This document shows, piece by piece, positions 41,264 through 50,138 of a stretch of 64,000 bases of DNA (the stretch's first letter is position 1; each line of letters begins with the position of its first letter). The position numbers and the translations under genes were made by a program. The notes under the pieces were generated by a model. That model searched no databases and was not told the DNA's origin. It was given only the letters and a program-made list of their open reading frames with translations. Origin of the DNA: Providencia alcalifaciens (lineage in GTDB: Bacteria > Pseudomonadota > Gammaproteobacteria > Enterobacterales > Enterobacteriaceae); the NCBI RefSeq assembly GCF_020271745.1, contig NZ_CP084296.1:3720001-3784000 (forward strand), read 5' to 3'.

Positions 41264-41596
41264 ATGAAAGCACAACCTAAAACCCTAAGTGTCACCCTTT
41301 ACATTCATGCACAAAAGCAATTCGACGGTTCATATCGATACCGACCACTTCCATTCAAATACGATATGGAGTCAGGTTTAGGTTTTGTTGTATCTGAGCA
41401 TACCGTTGAAATTCCATTTCAAGAGCTAAGTACTGAACAGTTAGTGAATGCTGAGATTGAGTCCTTACGCGCAGAACAAAACAAAATACTGGCTGATGCG
41501 CAGGTGAAATCCAGCTTACTGGAAGATCAGATCCAGATGCTGCTTTGTTTAGAAGGCAAGCCAATTTCTAAAATCGACGAAGAAATCCCTTATTAA
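41264..41596 (+). CDS. Hypothetical phage early protein
   Basis: 110 residues. The N-terminal half is beta-rich (LSVTLYIHAQKQFDG, then FVVSEHTVEIPFQE) and the C-terminal half is a charged helix (AEIESLRAEQNKILADAQ). AAAGGAG precedes the ATG. It is the gene before the recombination protein; function unknown. Confidence 0.72.
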   Translation: MKAQPKTLSVTLYIHAQKQFDGSYRYRPLPFKYDMESGLGFVVSEHTVEIPFQELSTEQLVNAEIESLRAEQNKILADAQVKSSLLEDQIQMLLCLEGKPISKIDEEIPY

Positions 41597-41608
41597 GAGG
41601 CAAGACCA

Positions 41609-43606
41609 ATGAAAACTTTTATTTGTGTATTTGAGCCAACGACCGAGGCTCGCTCCAATGGAGCAGTACCATTAACTATCGCTTTAAATGCAACTAACGA
41701 AAAGCTAGCTAGCGCATCAGCAATGATCAAGCTTTCAGAATCTTATCCGGAAGCCATGGATAATTTCAACACTGACGAACCTATCGTTTGTGAAGATGCT
41801 ATGGGCTCCCCTCGCCCTGCTATCGGTGAGTTTGATGAAGTATTTGCTTCTCAAAATGAATTTAACGGCACTAGCTGGCAGCCTATCGTTTATAAAGACT
41901 TTAATAAATTAGCGCCGATGGTCCGTATTGCTGCAACCCTGCTATATGGCAAAACTCAGTTTACAGATGCGGAATATAGCCAAGCCATCAAATTCGTGCA
42001 CGAAGGTAGCGATCAGCCAAAAATCCGTAATATCGGTAAAGGGCTGGCTAAAATCAGTGCTGTATGCACGATGGATGCAGAACAAACTATCGAAATTGCA
42101 CAAGCCGTTTCTGAGTTCGCGGATGATGAAATCACCATTGAAGATGCTACCGCCCTCGGTGAAAGTTATTTGAAAGAAGAACCTAAGCAGGAAGTGACAT
42201 CCGCAACAAAAAGTGAAAACGATGAGCCAATTCTCAAACGTGACTACGCCACGCTTGATATGGAGGTTGCCCTCGCATTAATTGGTGATGTTGATTTTGA
42301 CGCTATCCGTAGTGCTGATATCCGTAAAGCTAAAGAATTAATGGCAGCTGAAGATAAAGCATGGAAACGTTTATCAATGGACTTGCGCGCACTCCCTAGC
42401 GTTCTCGATATCCCTCGCGAAAGTATCTTTTCACTAGTGACCGAAGCAAGAGTGAAACCAGAGCTATTTGATGATGCTAATGCCCGTAAAGCGTTTATTG
42501 ATGCAAAACTTGGTACCGAAAATCCAAAAGTAACATCCTTGGGTAATGGTCGTTTTTCAGTTGATAACTTAGGTACTAAACCTGCTAATGATGGAGCGCC
42601 GGAAGAAACCATAAAGCAAGAAAAACAAAAGCGTACAACCAAGAAAAAGGACGCGCCGGCAAAAACTGAAAAAGAACCAGATTCGATTGTTATCGAAGTG
42701 GAACAAGCACCAGTAATTACTGAACAAGTTATCGTTGAGTCTGATGATTTTGAACAACGTGCGGACATCTTAGATGGACTTCTTAAAGATGGCTGCACTA
42801 ACACTAAAATCTGGAAAAGCGTACAACGCACAGACCCTAGATTCACGAATCCTATACCAAATTCAAGTTATAACAAGACTGGAATTGGCTCCTACTATAT
42901 GTTCATGCGCGCCACTGAAACATTTGGCCCTATTGGACAAGGTTGGGGATATGAAATACTAGAAGATAAAATGGTTGATGGAAACCCATTATTCGAATCT
43001 GTTTTTAATGATAAAAAAGAACAGGTTGGAGTGAGATATCTTAGAGATAATGACGGAAAATTAATTTTCGAATTAAATCATTCAGTCAAAATCAAATTTT
43101 GGTATCTAACACCAGATGGGATGCGCGGTGAATTTGAAAGTTACGGTGCTACAGTTTATAGAGATAAGAGAAAGAGTGGACTTAACTCAGATGAAGAGGT
43201 TTTTAAAAAATCACTTACCGATGCAATAAAGAAAGCACTATCAATGCTAGGTTTTAGTTCCGATATTTTTATGGGGATGTATGACAACCCAGAATATGTA
43301 GCAGCAAGTAAACTTGAATATGATATTAAAGCGGCAGTAGATGATGCCGATGAGATGGCTCGCATTAAAAAAGAGTTAGACGATAAGCTAACCAATAACG
43401 CTAAAGCAATGGAAAACGCCGTTACTAAAAGTGAGCTAGAAGGTATTTCCAATTCAATTATTCGCGAAATTAACATTCATATCAAATCAGCCAAAGAACG
43501 TAGAGACCAAGAAGTTGAAAAATACTTACGTGGTCGCTTACGTCGATTACAAGAAATTAAAGATAAGCGTTTAATCCAACTGGAACAAAAAGAAGAGGCA
43601 ATCTAA
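41609..43606 (+). CDS. Large phage recombination protein: RecE-like N-terminus with annealing-protein-like C-terminus
   Basis: 665 residues. Residues 1-300 resemble the non-catalytic N-terminal region of RecE-type proteins (MKTFICVFEP, KFVHEGSDQPKIRNIG, then EDKAWKRLSMDLRALPSV). A Lys/Glu linker (330-360) leads to residues 410-560 with SYYMFMRATETFGPIGQGWGYEI and a SLTDAIKKALSMLGFSSDIFMGMYD motif, like Rad52/Sak-type single-strand annealing proteins. The end is coiled coil. No PD-(D/E)XK exonuclease core is seen. The leader AGAGGCAAGACCA sets the start. The annealing role is inferred from pattern only. Confidence 0.65.
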   Translation: MKTFICVFEPTTEARSNGAVPLTIALNATNEKLASASAMIKLSESYPEAMDNFNTDEPIVCEDAMGSPRPAIGEFDEVFASQNEFNGTSWQPIVYKDFNKLAPMVRIAATLLYGKTQFTDAEYSQAIKFVHEGSDQPKIRNIGKGLAKISAVCTMDAEQTIEIAQAVSEFADDEITIEDATALGESYLKEEPKQEVTSATKSENDEPILKRDYATLDMEVALALIGDVDFDAIRSADIRKAKELMAAEDKAWKRLSMDLRALPSVLDIPRESIFSLVTEARVKPELFDDANARKAFIDAKLGTENPKVTSLGNGRFSVDNLGTKPANDGAPEETIKQEKQKRTTKKKDAPAKTEKEPDSIVIEVEQAPVITEQVIVESDDFEQRADILDGLLKDGCTNTKIWKSVQRTDPRFTNPIPNSSYNKTGIGSYYMFMRATETFGPIGQGWGYEILEDKMVDGNPLFESVFNDKKEQVGVRYLRDNDGKLIFELNHSVKIKFWYLTPDGMRGEFESYGATVYRDKRKSGLNSDEEVFKKSLTDAIKKALSMLGFSSDIFMGMYDNPEYVAASKLEYDIKAAVDDADEMARIKKELDDKLTNNAKAMENAVTKSELEGISNSIIREINIHIKSAKERRDQEVEKYLRGRLRRLQEIKDKRLIQLEQKEEAI

Positions 43607-44106
43607 TGACCAAGACAACCGCTATTGCAATGGCTGCTGACTACAGCAAATTACAATTACTCGTCGAAAATGGCGAGTTTACTGCCGAAGATATCGCTGA
43701 CACACTTCAAGGTATTGAAGGTGAATTAGGCGATAAACTTGACGCAATCATGCTCTACGCTCGTAATTTAGAAGGGCAAGCAAAAACATTAGATGAAGAA
43801 TCTAAACGTTTGACTGACCGTAAAAAATCATTCGAAAACCAAGTCAAAAACCTGAAAAAATACGCGTTAGATTGCTTGTTAACATCGGGATTGGACAAGT
43901 TAAAAACAACTAAAAATACTTTCACGGCTCGCGCCGGTATTGTGCGGGTGATCATCGATAACGAAGCAGCTCTACCGGATGCATTAGTTGATGTTCAGAT
44001 TATTACCGCACCAGATAAAAAGAAAATCAAAGAAGCAATTGAAAATGGCACTGATGTACCCGGTGCTCACTTAGAAATTGGCGATCGTTCATTGATGGTT
44101 CGTTAA
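43606..44106 (+). CDS. Siphovirus Gp157-like protein
   Basis: 166 residues: a coiled-coil N-terminal two-thirds (ITDTLQGIEGELGDK region, then LDEESKRLTDRKKSFENQVKNLKKY) and a small C-terminal domain ending GAHLEIGDRSLMVR. This matches the Gp157 family, usually found with phage recombination genes. Its ATG overlaps the upstream stop (TAATG). Confidence 0.82.
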   Translation: MTKTTAIAMAADYSKLQLLVENGEFTAEDIADTLQGIEGELGDKLDAIMLYARNLEGQAKTLDEESKRLTDRKKSFENQVKNLKKYALDCLLTSGLDKLKTTKNTFTARAGIVRVIIDNEAALPDALVDVQIITAPDKKKIKEAIENGTDVPGAHLEIGDRSLMVR

Positions 44107-44150
44107 ATACTTTAGCGCCCAGTAATGGGCGCATATCAGGAGATATTTTT

Positions 44151-44330
44151 ATGGACATGAAATTAGAAGTCATCATTACTCATGATGAAACCAGCAATAA
44201 ATGCAGTGTTGAGTGGTCCACTGATACAACTGAACATGTGACAACTCAAGAAGAACATACGCTATCAATGGTAAAAAAAGCCGTTTTACTGCAACTAGGC
44301 TACCCAGCATCAACGGTAATTATTCACTAG
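44151..44330 (+). CDS. Small early protein (59 residues)
   Basis: CAGGAG lies before the ATG. Acidic N-terminal half (EVIITHDETSNKCSVEWSTD) and a helical end (LSMVKKAVLLQLGYP). It follows Gp157 by 44 bp. No family recognised. Confidence 0.62.
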   Translation: MDMKLEVIITHDETSNKCSVEWSTDTTEHVTTQEEHTLSMVKKAVLLQLGYPASTVIIH

Positions 44331-44359
44331 CGTGACATGTCACAAACGAGGCAAGACCA

Positions 44360-44530
44360 ATGCTAAGACATTTTCATAGTAACCAGAGACCAACCGTAAA
44401 ATTGACCATGCCTGACGGTTCTGTAGGGTTTATAACGACAAATGACCGTTGTTATGTCGTTTATGATTTACCTAAAAATATCAAGATTGAGCCAGTAAAA
44501 GAGCCTCAATCCAAAGGGAGCAAATCATGA
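44360..44530 (+). CDS. Small early protein (56 residues)
   Basis: The ATG is set by the repeated leader GAGGCAAGACCA. Beta-rich centre (PTVKLTMPDGSVGFITTNDR, YVVYDLP) and Lys/Ser-rich tail. Its stop overlaps the next start. Function unknown. Confidence 0.62.
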   Translation: MLRHFHSNQRPTVKLTMPDGSVGFITTNDRCYVVYDLPKNIKIEPVKEPQSKGSKS

Positions 44531-44715
44531 TGTATGCTTTGTTTTTACTGATTTGCAGTGGTGCTGATTGCCTGTATAAACCTTACGGTTATACCTACCC
44601 TGACGAACAAAATTGTTTAATGGATAAAGCTACCTTAACTCAAAAAGGTATCTTATCTGAATGCTATCCAATTGATGAAATTATTTCGGTTGATTCTTTT
44701 AAGACTGGTAAGTGA
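44527..44715 (+). CDS. Small Cys-containing protein with signal-like N-terminus
   Basis: 62 residues. The N-terminal MYALFLLICSGADC is hydrophobic and could be a signal or short membrane segment. Four Cys in all suggest a disulfide-linked exported peptide. The start overlaps the previous stop (ATGA), and AAAGGGAG precedes it. Confidence 0.58.
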   Translation: MMYALFLLICSGADCLYKPYGYTYPDEQNCLMDKATLTQKGILSECYPIDEIISVDSFKTGK

Positions 44716-44722
44716 GGGAATT

Positions 44723-45130
44723 ATGTCAGGTCACCCACATGCAGACTTAATGGCCAAAGCAGCAGAAATAGCAAAGACAGATAAAGAGTGGTGGAAACAC
44801 TTTGAAATCAGATTAACAAGGGGTCGTGTTTTTGAATGGCATCAGTTTCATTCTGCAGCGGTATTTTACCCTGATGACGTCTACCGATTCAGCCCGAAAC
44901 CTAGCACTATAAAAATAGGAGATTACGATGTTCCTGAGCCAGTACGGAAACCTCTTGATGCTGGTCAGAAATATTGGGTTGTTAGCCTTGAATATGGTGC
45001 GTGTCCCCATATATGGACAGGCTCCAGTCTGGAAGTATATGGCTGGCTTGCGCGAGGGTTAATCCACCTAAACGAAGAAGCAGCAAGAACTCATATTTCG
45101 GCCCTACTCTCTTTTACAAAAATTGATTAA
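44723..45130 (+). CDS. Hypothetical phage early protein
   Basis: 135 residues from MSGHPHADL, set by GAGGGA before the ATG. Trp-rich (DKEWWKHFEIRL, YWVVSLEYGACPHIWTG). No family recognised with certainty. It lies between a small Cys-rich peptide and the gene before xis. Confidence 0.68.
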   Translation: MSGHPHADLMAKAAEIAKTDKEWWKHFEIRLTRGRVFEWHQFHSAAVFYPDDVYRFSPKPSTIKIGDYDVPEPVRKPLDAGQKYWVVSLEYGACPHIWTGSSLEVYGWLARGLIHLNEEAARTHISALLSFTKID

Positions 45131-45195
45131 GCATAATCAGTTTTGTTCTTTAGTAATAATTAACATGGTGGTTTATTCAATAATGGATGACCACC

Positions 45196-45402
45196 ATGAA
45201 ACAACCACAATTAACCCCTTGGAGAACTGGGGAACAGTTATTAACTGAATTCGATATCAAACTAGGCAAGTTAGCTGCAAGTGTAAAAAATCGACCATGC
45301 ACTGAAGCTGAAATAAAACATGCTTGTGATACTGCAGATAAGATCATTTTATTAATGATGAGGCAAGACCAGAATGAGAAAAAATATCACCGGAGGCTAT
45401 GA
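45196..45402 (+). CDS. Small phage protein before xis
   Basis: 68 residues starting MKQPQLTPWRTGEQLL; an ATG 9 bases earlier is also in frame. The ATG lies in the arm of an inverted repeat CATGGTGGT/ACCACCATG (45164-45172/45190-45198) that could hide it in the mRNA. Its stop overlaps the xis start. Confidence 0.58.
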   Translation: MKQPQLTPWRTGEQLLTEFDIKLGKLAASVKNRPCTEAEIKHACDTADKIILLMMRQDQNEKKYHRRL

Positions 45403-45653
45403 TGTCTCGAATGATTAAGCTAGAAGCATGGGCGCAATTAGAATTTGGTGATAGTGCCCCCACCCAACAAGTCTTAATTAAATACGCCAAAGCCAACATG
45501 ATGATCCCCCCTGCTTTAAAGGTTGGTAAGCGTTGGATGATTGACCGTGATTCAAGGTACGTAGGTTTAGTTTCTAAACCTCAATTACCAGAACAAGCAA
45601 ATGAAAAATTACTGAGGATTTTATCAGATGGCAGCAAGACCACGTTCTCATAA
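45402..45653 (+). CDS. xis: Excisionase (Xis) of prophage 2
   Basis: 83 residues with IKLEAWAQLEFGDSAPTQQVLIKYAKANMMIPPALKVGKRWMID, a winged-helix excisionase pattern. The second ATG of the pair is favoured by spacing to GGAGG. It overlaps int by 26 bp. Little identity to the Xis of prophage 1 is visible, as expected if each reads its own attR arm. Confidence 0.82.
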   Translation: MSRMIKLEAWAQLEFGDSAPTQQVLIKYAKANMMIPPALKVGKRWMIDRDSRYVGLVSKPQLPEQANEKLLRILSDGSKTTFS

Positions 45654-46761
45654 AATCACCATTCCAAATCTATACCGAAAATTAGATAAACGAAATGGAA
45701 AAACATACTGGCAGTATAAACACCCCTTAACTGGCGTATTTCACAGCCTCGGTACAGATGCCGAAGAAGCTACTCTGATTGCATCTCAAGCTAATACCAT
45801 TATTGCAGAGCAGCAAACAAAGCAAATTTTAAGCATTAATGATCGCCTATCAAATATCAAAAATAAAAAAGTAGGGATCAGCGTTTCTAATTGGGTAGAT
45901 AAATATTTAGAAATACAACAAGAGCGCGTTGAGCTTGGTGAATTAAAACCTAATTCATACAAACAAAAAATTAAGCCGATTAATTTATTCAAGCAACACT
46001 GTGGGTTATTTTCACTTAAAGACATTACAGCTTTGGAAATAGCTAAAATAACTGATTCAGTAAAAGCATTAGGTCATGACCGAATGGCCCAAGTAGTACG
46101 TATGGTTTTAATAGATGTATTTAAGGAAGCACAGCATGCAGGTCACGTTCCTCCTGGTTATAACCCTGCACTTGCGACAAAACAACCTCGAAATAGAGTA
46201 AAACGTGAACGTCTAACGTTCGAAGAGTGGAAAGTTATTTATGAACAAGCCAAAAACCATCCGCCATATTTGCAGTGCGGAATGTTACTAGCACTTGTAA
46301 CTGGTCAGCGTATAGGTGATATAGCCAAAATGAAATTTTCAGATATTTGGGATGATATGTTGCACATTGAACAAGAGAAAACTGGATCTAAATTAGCTAT
46401 TCCTCTTTCAATTAAGTGTGATGCAATTGATATGACACTTAAGCAAGTTATTTCAAAATGTCGTGACTCCGTTCTTAGCCAATATCTCGTGCACTATCGC
46501 CATACGACCTCTCAAGCACAGAGAGGTGAACAAGTTACAGCAAACACATTAACCACAACCTTTAAAAAAGCGAGAGATAAATGTGGGTTAACATGGCCAG
46601 AAAGATCGGCACCTTCATTTCATGAACAACGTTCTTTATCGGAAAGACTCTATCGAGAACAAGGTATCAATACTCAGAAACTTCTTGGCCATAAATCACA
46701 GAAAATGACTGATAAATATAATGATGACCGAGGTAAAGAATGGCAAATTATCGCGATCTAA
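45628..46761 (+). CDS. int: Tyrosine integrase of prophage 2 (icd-specific)
   Basis: 377 residues, with catalytic Arg228, Lys251, His332, Arg335, His355 and Tyr364 all present. The catalytic half is very close to the integrase of prophage 1, whereas residues 1-70 differ more. It ends 20 bp before the arm-site array. Inserts phage DNA into the 3' end of icd and rebuilds the gene. Confidence 0.95.
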   Translation: MAARPRSHKITIPNLYRKLDKRNGKTYWQYKHPLTGVFHSLGTDAEEATLIASQANTIIAEQQTKQILSINDRLSNIKNKKVGISVSNWVDKYLEIQQERVELGELKPNSYKQKIKPINLFKQHCGLFSLKDITALEIAKITDSVKALGHDRMAQVVRMVLIDVFKEAQHAGHVPPGYNPALATKQPRNRVKRERLTFEEWKVIYEQAKNHPPYLQCGMLLALVTGQRIGDIAKMKFSDIWDDMLHIEQEKTGSKLAIPLSIKCDAIDMTLKQVISKCRDSVLSQYLVHYRHTTSQAQRGEQVTANTLTTTFKKARDKCGLTWPERSAPSFHEQRSLSERLYREQGINTQKLLGHKSQKMTDKYNDDRGKEWQIIAI

Positions 46762-46781
46762 ATAGCCTATTATTTGAGCCG

Positions 46782-46814
46782 TTTTGGGGAGGGATTTTGG
46801 GGGAGTTTTGGGGA
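46782..46814. repeat. Integrase arm-type site array, prophage 2
   Basis: TTTTGGGGA at 46782 and 46806, and the variant TTTTGGGGG at 46795, giving 13- and 11-bp steps. The last copy starts 78 bp before the icd stop codon. Spacing and distance equal those of prophage 1 while the sequence differs. Confidence 0.75.
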
Positions 46815-46837
46815 AGATTTTAATTGAACAAAAAATA

Positions 46838-46861
46838 AACGGGAGTTTTTATGCTCCCGTT
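46838..46861 (-). terminator. Terminator of icd, carried by prophage 2
   Basis: AACGGGAG (46838-46845) pairs with CTCCCGTT (46854-46861); minus-strand T-rich tail follows. It is the counterpart of the hairpin at 5531-5562. Confidence 0.8.
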
Positions 46862-46883
46862 CTTAATTACATCACGTAATAAA

Positions 46884-48137
46884 TTACATGTGTTTAATGA
46901 TTGCGTCGCCGAATTCGCTACATTTCAGTAATTTAGCGCCCTCTAACTGACGTTCGAAATCGTAAGTTACAGTTTTAGCCGCGATTGCGCCTTCCATACC
47001 TTTAACGATTAAGTCTGCCGCTTCAACCCAACCCATATGGCGCAGCATCATCTCTGCAGACAGAATGATAGAGCCTGGGTTTACTTTATCTTGACCAGCA
47101 TATTTCGGTGCAGTCCCGTGAGTTGCTTCGAACAGTGCACATTCAGAACCAATGTTTGCGCCCGGAGCAATACCGATACCACCAACTTGCGCCGCTAATG
47201 CGTCAGAAATATAGTCACCGTTCAGGTTCATACACGCGATAACATCATATTCTGCTGGGCGCAGCAGGATTTGTTGTAAGAATGCATCTGCGATAACATC
47301 TTTAACAATGATATCTTTGCCAGTTTTTGGATTCTTGATTTTAACCCATGGACCGCCATCGATTAATTCACCGCCGAACTCGTCTTGTGCTAATTGGTAG
47401 CCCCAATCTTTAAATGCACCTTCAGTGAATTTCATAATGTTGCCTTTATGAACCAAAGTCACTGAATCACGGTTATTATCAATTGCATATTCAATCGCCG
47501 CGCGAACTAAACGTTTTGTGCCTTCCTCAGAACATGGCTTGATACCAATACCGCAATCTTGTGGGAAACGAATTTTCGTTACGCCCATTTCGTTTTGCAG
47601 GAATTTGATCACTTTGTCTGCTTCTGCGCTACCGGCTTTCCACTCGATACCTGCATAGATATCTTCTGAGTTTTCACGGAAAATCACCATATCTGTAAGT
47701 TCAGGCTGTTTAACTGGGCTTGGTGTGCCTTTGTAGTAACGAACTGGACGTAAGCAGATGTATAAATCAAGCTGTTGACGAAGTGCAACGTTGAGGGAAC
47801 GAATGCCGCCACCAACTGGAGTGGTTAATGGGCCTTTAATAGAAACGCGGTAATCGCGGATTAAATCGAGGGTTTCTTGTGGTAACCAAACATCTTTGCC
47901 ATATAACTGAGTGGATTTTTCACCCGTATAAATTTCCATCCAAGAAATTTTACGCTCACCGTTATAGGCTTTTTTAACTGCTGCATCGACAACTTTTAAC
48001 ATTGCTGGAGTGACATCAACCCCAATACCGTCACCTTCAATGAAAGGGATAATTGGGTTGTTCGGAACATGTAATTTGCCTTTTGCATCAATGGTAATTT
48101 TAGCGCCTTCTGCCGGAACTACTACTTTGCTATCCAT
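46884..48137 (-). CDS. icd: Isocitrate dehydrogenase [NADP]
   Basis: 417 residues, normal length. Converts isocitrate to 2-oxoglutarate in the TCA cycle. Active-site [10 protein letters not shown] and the phosphorylation loop with Ser ([12 protein letters not shown]) are present, as is a GDYISD metal site. The start is [11 protein letters not shown] behind AGGAGAGG; the longer frame upstream is not native. The last 53 codons were supplied by prophage 2, with unchanged protein sequence, so the enzyme should be intact. Confidence 0.97.
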   Translation of the reverse strand: MDSKVVVPAEGAKITIDAKGKLHVPNNPIIPFIEGDGIGVDVTPAMLKVVDAAVKKAYNGERKISWMEIYTGEKSTQLYGKDVWLPQETLDLIRDYRVSIKGPLTTPVGGGIRSLNVALRQQLDLYICLRPVRYYKGTPSPVKQPELTDMVIFRENSEDIYAGIEWKAGSAEADKVIKFLQNEMGVTKIRFPQDCGIGIKPCSEEGTKRLVRAAIEYAIDNNRDSVTLVHKGNIMKFTEGAFKDWGYQLAQDEFGGELIDGGPWVKIKNPKTGKDIIVKDVIADAFLQQILLRPAEYDVIACMNLNGDYISDALAAQVGGIGIAPGANIGSECALFEATHGTAPKYAGQDKVNPGSIILSAEMMLRHMGWVEAADLIVKGMEGAIAAKTVTYDFERQLEGAKLLKCSEFGDAIIKHM

Positions 48138-48683
48138 TAACCTCTCCTTCACTTGCGTATTTTGCTTGTTAATTTTTTGTAAGAGACCTGTCAATACTAC
48201 TGCAATCTGCGTCGAACGCCAATGATTACTAAACTAAGCTTTAATGCAGATCGCATTTAACGCATTATTTCCGTGTCTAAACACTCAACAAAAAAGAAAT
48301 AAAACCAAATAAAATCAATATATTAAATCAATCCCAAGAACTATGGAAAGTTAAAATCCAAGCTAAATCATGGCCTAAATACTGAACGACCTTATTCCAT
48401 AGCTTATCTAAAATACCCTATCCAAACATTCGTATTGCTCACAGAAATTAATATATTGTCATATTATCTTTATGATTTAATAGATTTAATTAAATTATTC
48501 GCACTTAATGGTTTTAATGCACACAACCCAAAACTGTATTGATTTTAAACAATTTTAAATTATTTTCGATTTTATTGAATTCTATTTAAATAAATAATGA
48601 GGCTCCTTAATAGATTAAGAAAGATAAACTTTTATTCATTAAAAATATAATTATTAATTCAAGATAAATATAAAGGTGAGTAT
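48138..48683. other. Divergent intergenic region
   Basis: About 545 bp, very AT-rich, between the leftward icd and the rightward gene at 48684. It must hold both promoters. I see no gene, clear terminator or RNA in it. Confidence 0.5.
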
Positions 48684-49337
48684 ATGGAAAAGTTATCTGA
48701 CTTAATTAATCTCAAGCAAAAAGCATTTTCACAGCATCCTTTTTTTCTAAAACCCATCAACCCATCCTTGTCAGCCAAAGAGTCTCTAGCATTTTTACCG
48801 AGACTTACGTTCTTTATTTTGGCGTTTGGTGATATTAATAAATACATTCTTCCCTTTGAAAATCCTCAAAATGATTTAGAAATAGCGGTGAATAATCATG
48901 CTTTAGAAGATTCCGATCATTGGTATTGGTATATCGATGATCTCCGCACATTGCGAATGAATGAGCCACAACTCTTTACGGATACCTTAGTGTGGTTGTG
49001 GTCACCACAAATGGAAGCTAACCGTAAGCTCGTCTATGAATTAATCAGCGCTATCGCCAATCAACCCGCTAAAATTCGCTTAGCCGTCATTGAATGCATG
49101 GAAGCAACAGGGCGTACATTCTTCACTTACGTCAATCAAATCGCTAAATTATCGCCAATACCACTGAAATATTGTGGGGAGCTTCATTTAGTCCACGAAT
49201 CTGGTCATGCTATGGGCAGTGATGCAGAATTAATTGATACCATTAATTATACGGGAGAAGAACACGCTCTTTGTGTGCATTTAATAGAACGAATATTTAT
49301 CGCTTTTTCTCATTTTTTCGATGAAATAAATCAGTAA
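48684..49337 (+). CDS. Unknown protein, heme-oxygenase-like fold pattern with His/Glu cluster
   Basis: 217 residues, all-helical by pattern. Three segments carry possible metal ligands: NHALEDSDHW (His72, Glu75, His79), ECMEATGR (Glu137, Glu140) and ELHLVHESGHAMG (His168, His171, Glu172, His175). Such spacing recalls diiron oxidases of the heme-oxygenase-like superfamily, but I cannot name the member. AAAGGTGAG precedes the ATG. It stands alone, next to icd. Confidence 0.7.
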   Translation: MEKLSDLINLKQKAFSQHPFFLKPINPSLSAKESLAFLPRLTFFILAFGDINKYILPFENPQNDLEIAVNNHALEDSDHWYWYIDDLRTLRMNEPQLFTDTLVWLWSPQMEANRKLVYELISAIANQPAKIRLAVIECMEATGRTFFTYVNQIAKLSPIPLKYCGELHLVHESGHAMGSDAELIDTINYTGEEHALCVHLIERIFIAFSHFFDEINQ

Positions 49338-49484
49338 ATCATAAATCAATATTCCGTAAATCAAGGGAGAGCTACCTGCTGCTTGCTCATCTCTCTCCCT
49401 TAGATGAGCGACCAAAACACCCTTACTTTATCGTCAAAATATCGCTATTCTATTGCACATTAAATAAATGACTCTCAACAAAGA

Positions 49485-50138
49485 ATGATGAACGCACCTA
49501 ATCGCAACCGTACTAAGCAAACGACGCCACATTCAAAGCAACGTCGTTCGTTGGCAATAAATTCATCCTCTCGCGGAAGTCGCCCTTCCCAGCCACGCAA
49601 AGTAATTATTTTTAATAAACCATTTGATGTACTGCCGCAATTTACGGATGAACAAGGGCGAGAAACGCTAAAAAATTATATTCCCATCTCTGATGTTTAT
49701 GCCGCGGGGCGTTTGGATAGAGATAGTGAAGGTCTGTTAGTCCTCACCAATGACGGTAAATTACAAGCTCAGCTTACCCAACCGCAGAAAAAAACAGGAA
49801 AAATCTACTATGCTCAAGTAGAAGGTATCCCCGATGAAAGCGCCCTCACGAAATTTCGTCAAGGATTAACTCTAAATGATGGGCCCACACTACCTGCAGG
49901 CATCGAATTAGTCAGTGAGCCAGAATGGTTATGGGCACGAGTTCCGCCAATCCGTGAGCGTAAAAATATTCCCACTTCTTGGTTGAAGATCACGCTTTAT
50001 GAAGGCAGAAATCGGCAAGTTCGTCGGATGACTGCCAATATTGGTTTTCCTACATTGCGATTAATACGCTATGCCATGGGAAATTTTACACTCGATAACT
50101 TATCTTCCGGTGAATGGAAGGAGGTCACTGTTGTTTAA
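49485..50138 (+). CDS. rluE: 23S rRNA pseudouridine(2457) synthase
   Basis: 217 residues. RsuA-family enzyme: [15 protein letters not shown], catalytic Asp in [18 protein letters not shown], and [11 protein letters not shown] basic N-terminal tail precedes the domain. It modifies U2457 of 23S rRNA in E. coli. Two adjacent ATGs are possible starts. It overlaps nudJ by 8 bp. Confidence 0.93.
   Translation: MMNAPNRNRTKQTTPHSKQRRSLAINSSSRGSRPSQPRKVIIFNKPFDVLPQFTDEQGRETLKNYIPISDVYAAGRLDRDSEGLLVLTNDGKLQAQLTQPQKKTGKIYYAQVEGIPDESALTKFRQGLTLNDGPTLPAGIELVSEPEWLWARVPPIRERKNIPTSWLKITLYEGRNRQVRRMTANIGFPTLRLIRYAMGNFTLDNLSSGEWKEVTVV

Larger units (their letters stand above)
5749..46883. mobile_element. Prophage 2, complete contractile-tailed prophage in icd
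   Basis: About 41 kb between two copies of the icd 3' end. It has all modules expected of a temperate phage: integrase/excisionase, immunity, replication, recombination, antitermination, terminase, head, contractile tail, fibre and lysis. No structural gene is visibly broken. The one insertion is an IS2-like element in an intergenic accessory spot. It may be inducible, since its repressor is of the self-cleaving type. Confidence 0.93.

Noticed and set aside
49362-49401. Long stem AAGGGAGAG/CTCTCCCTT after the gene at 48684
   Set aside because: A large loop and no T-run; possibly a terminator, but too weak to call.
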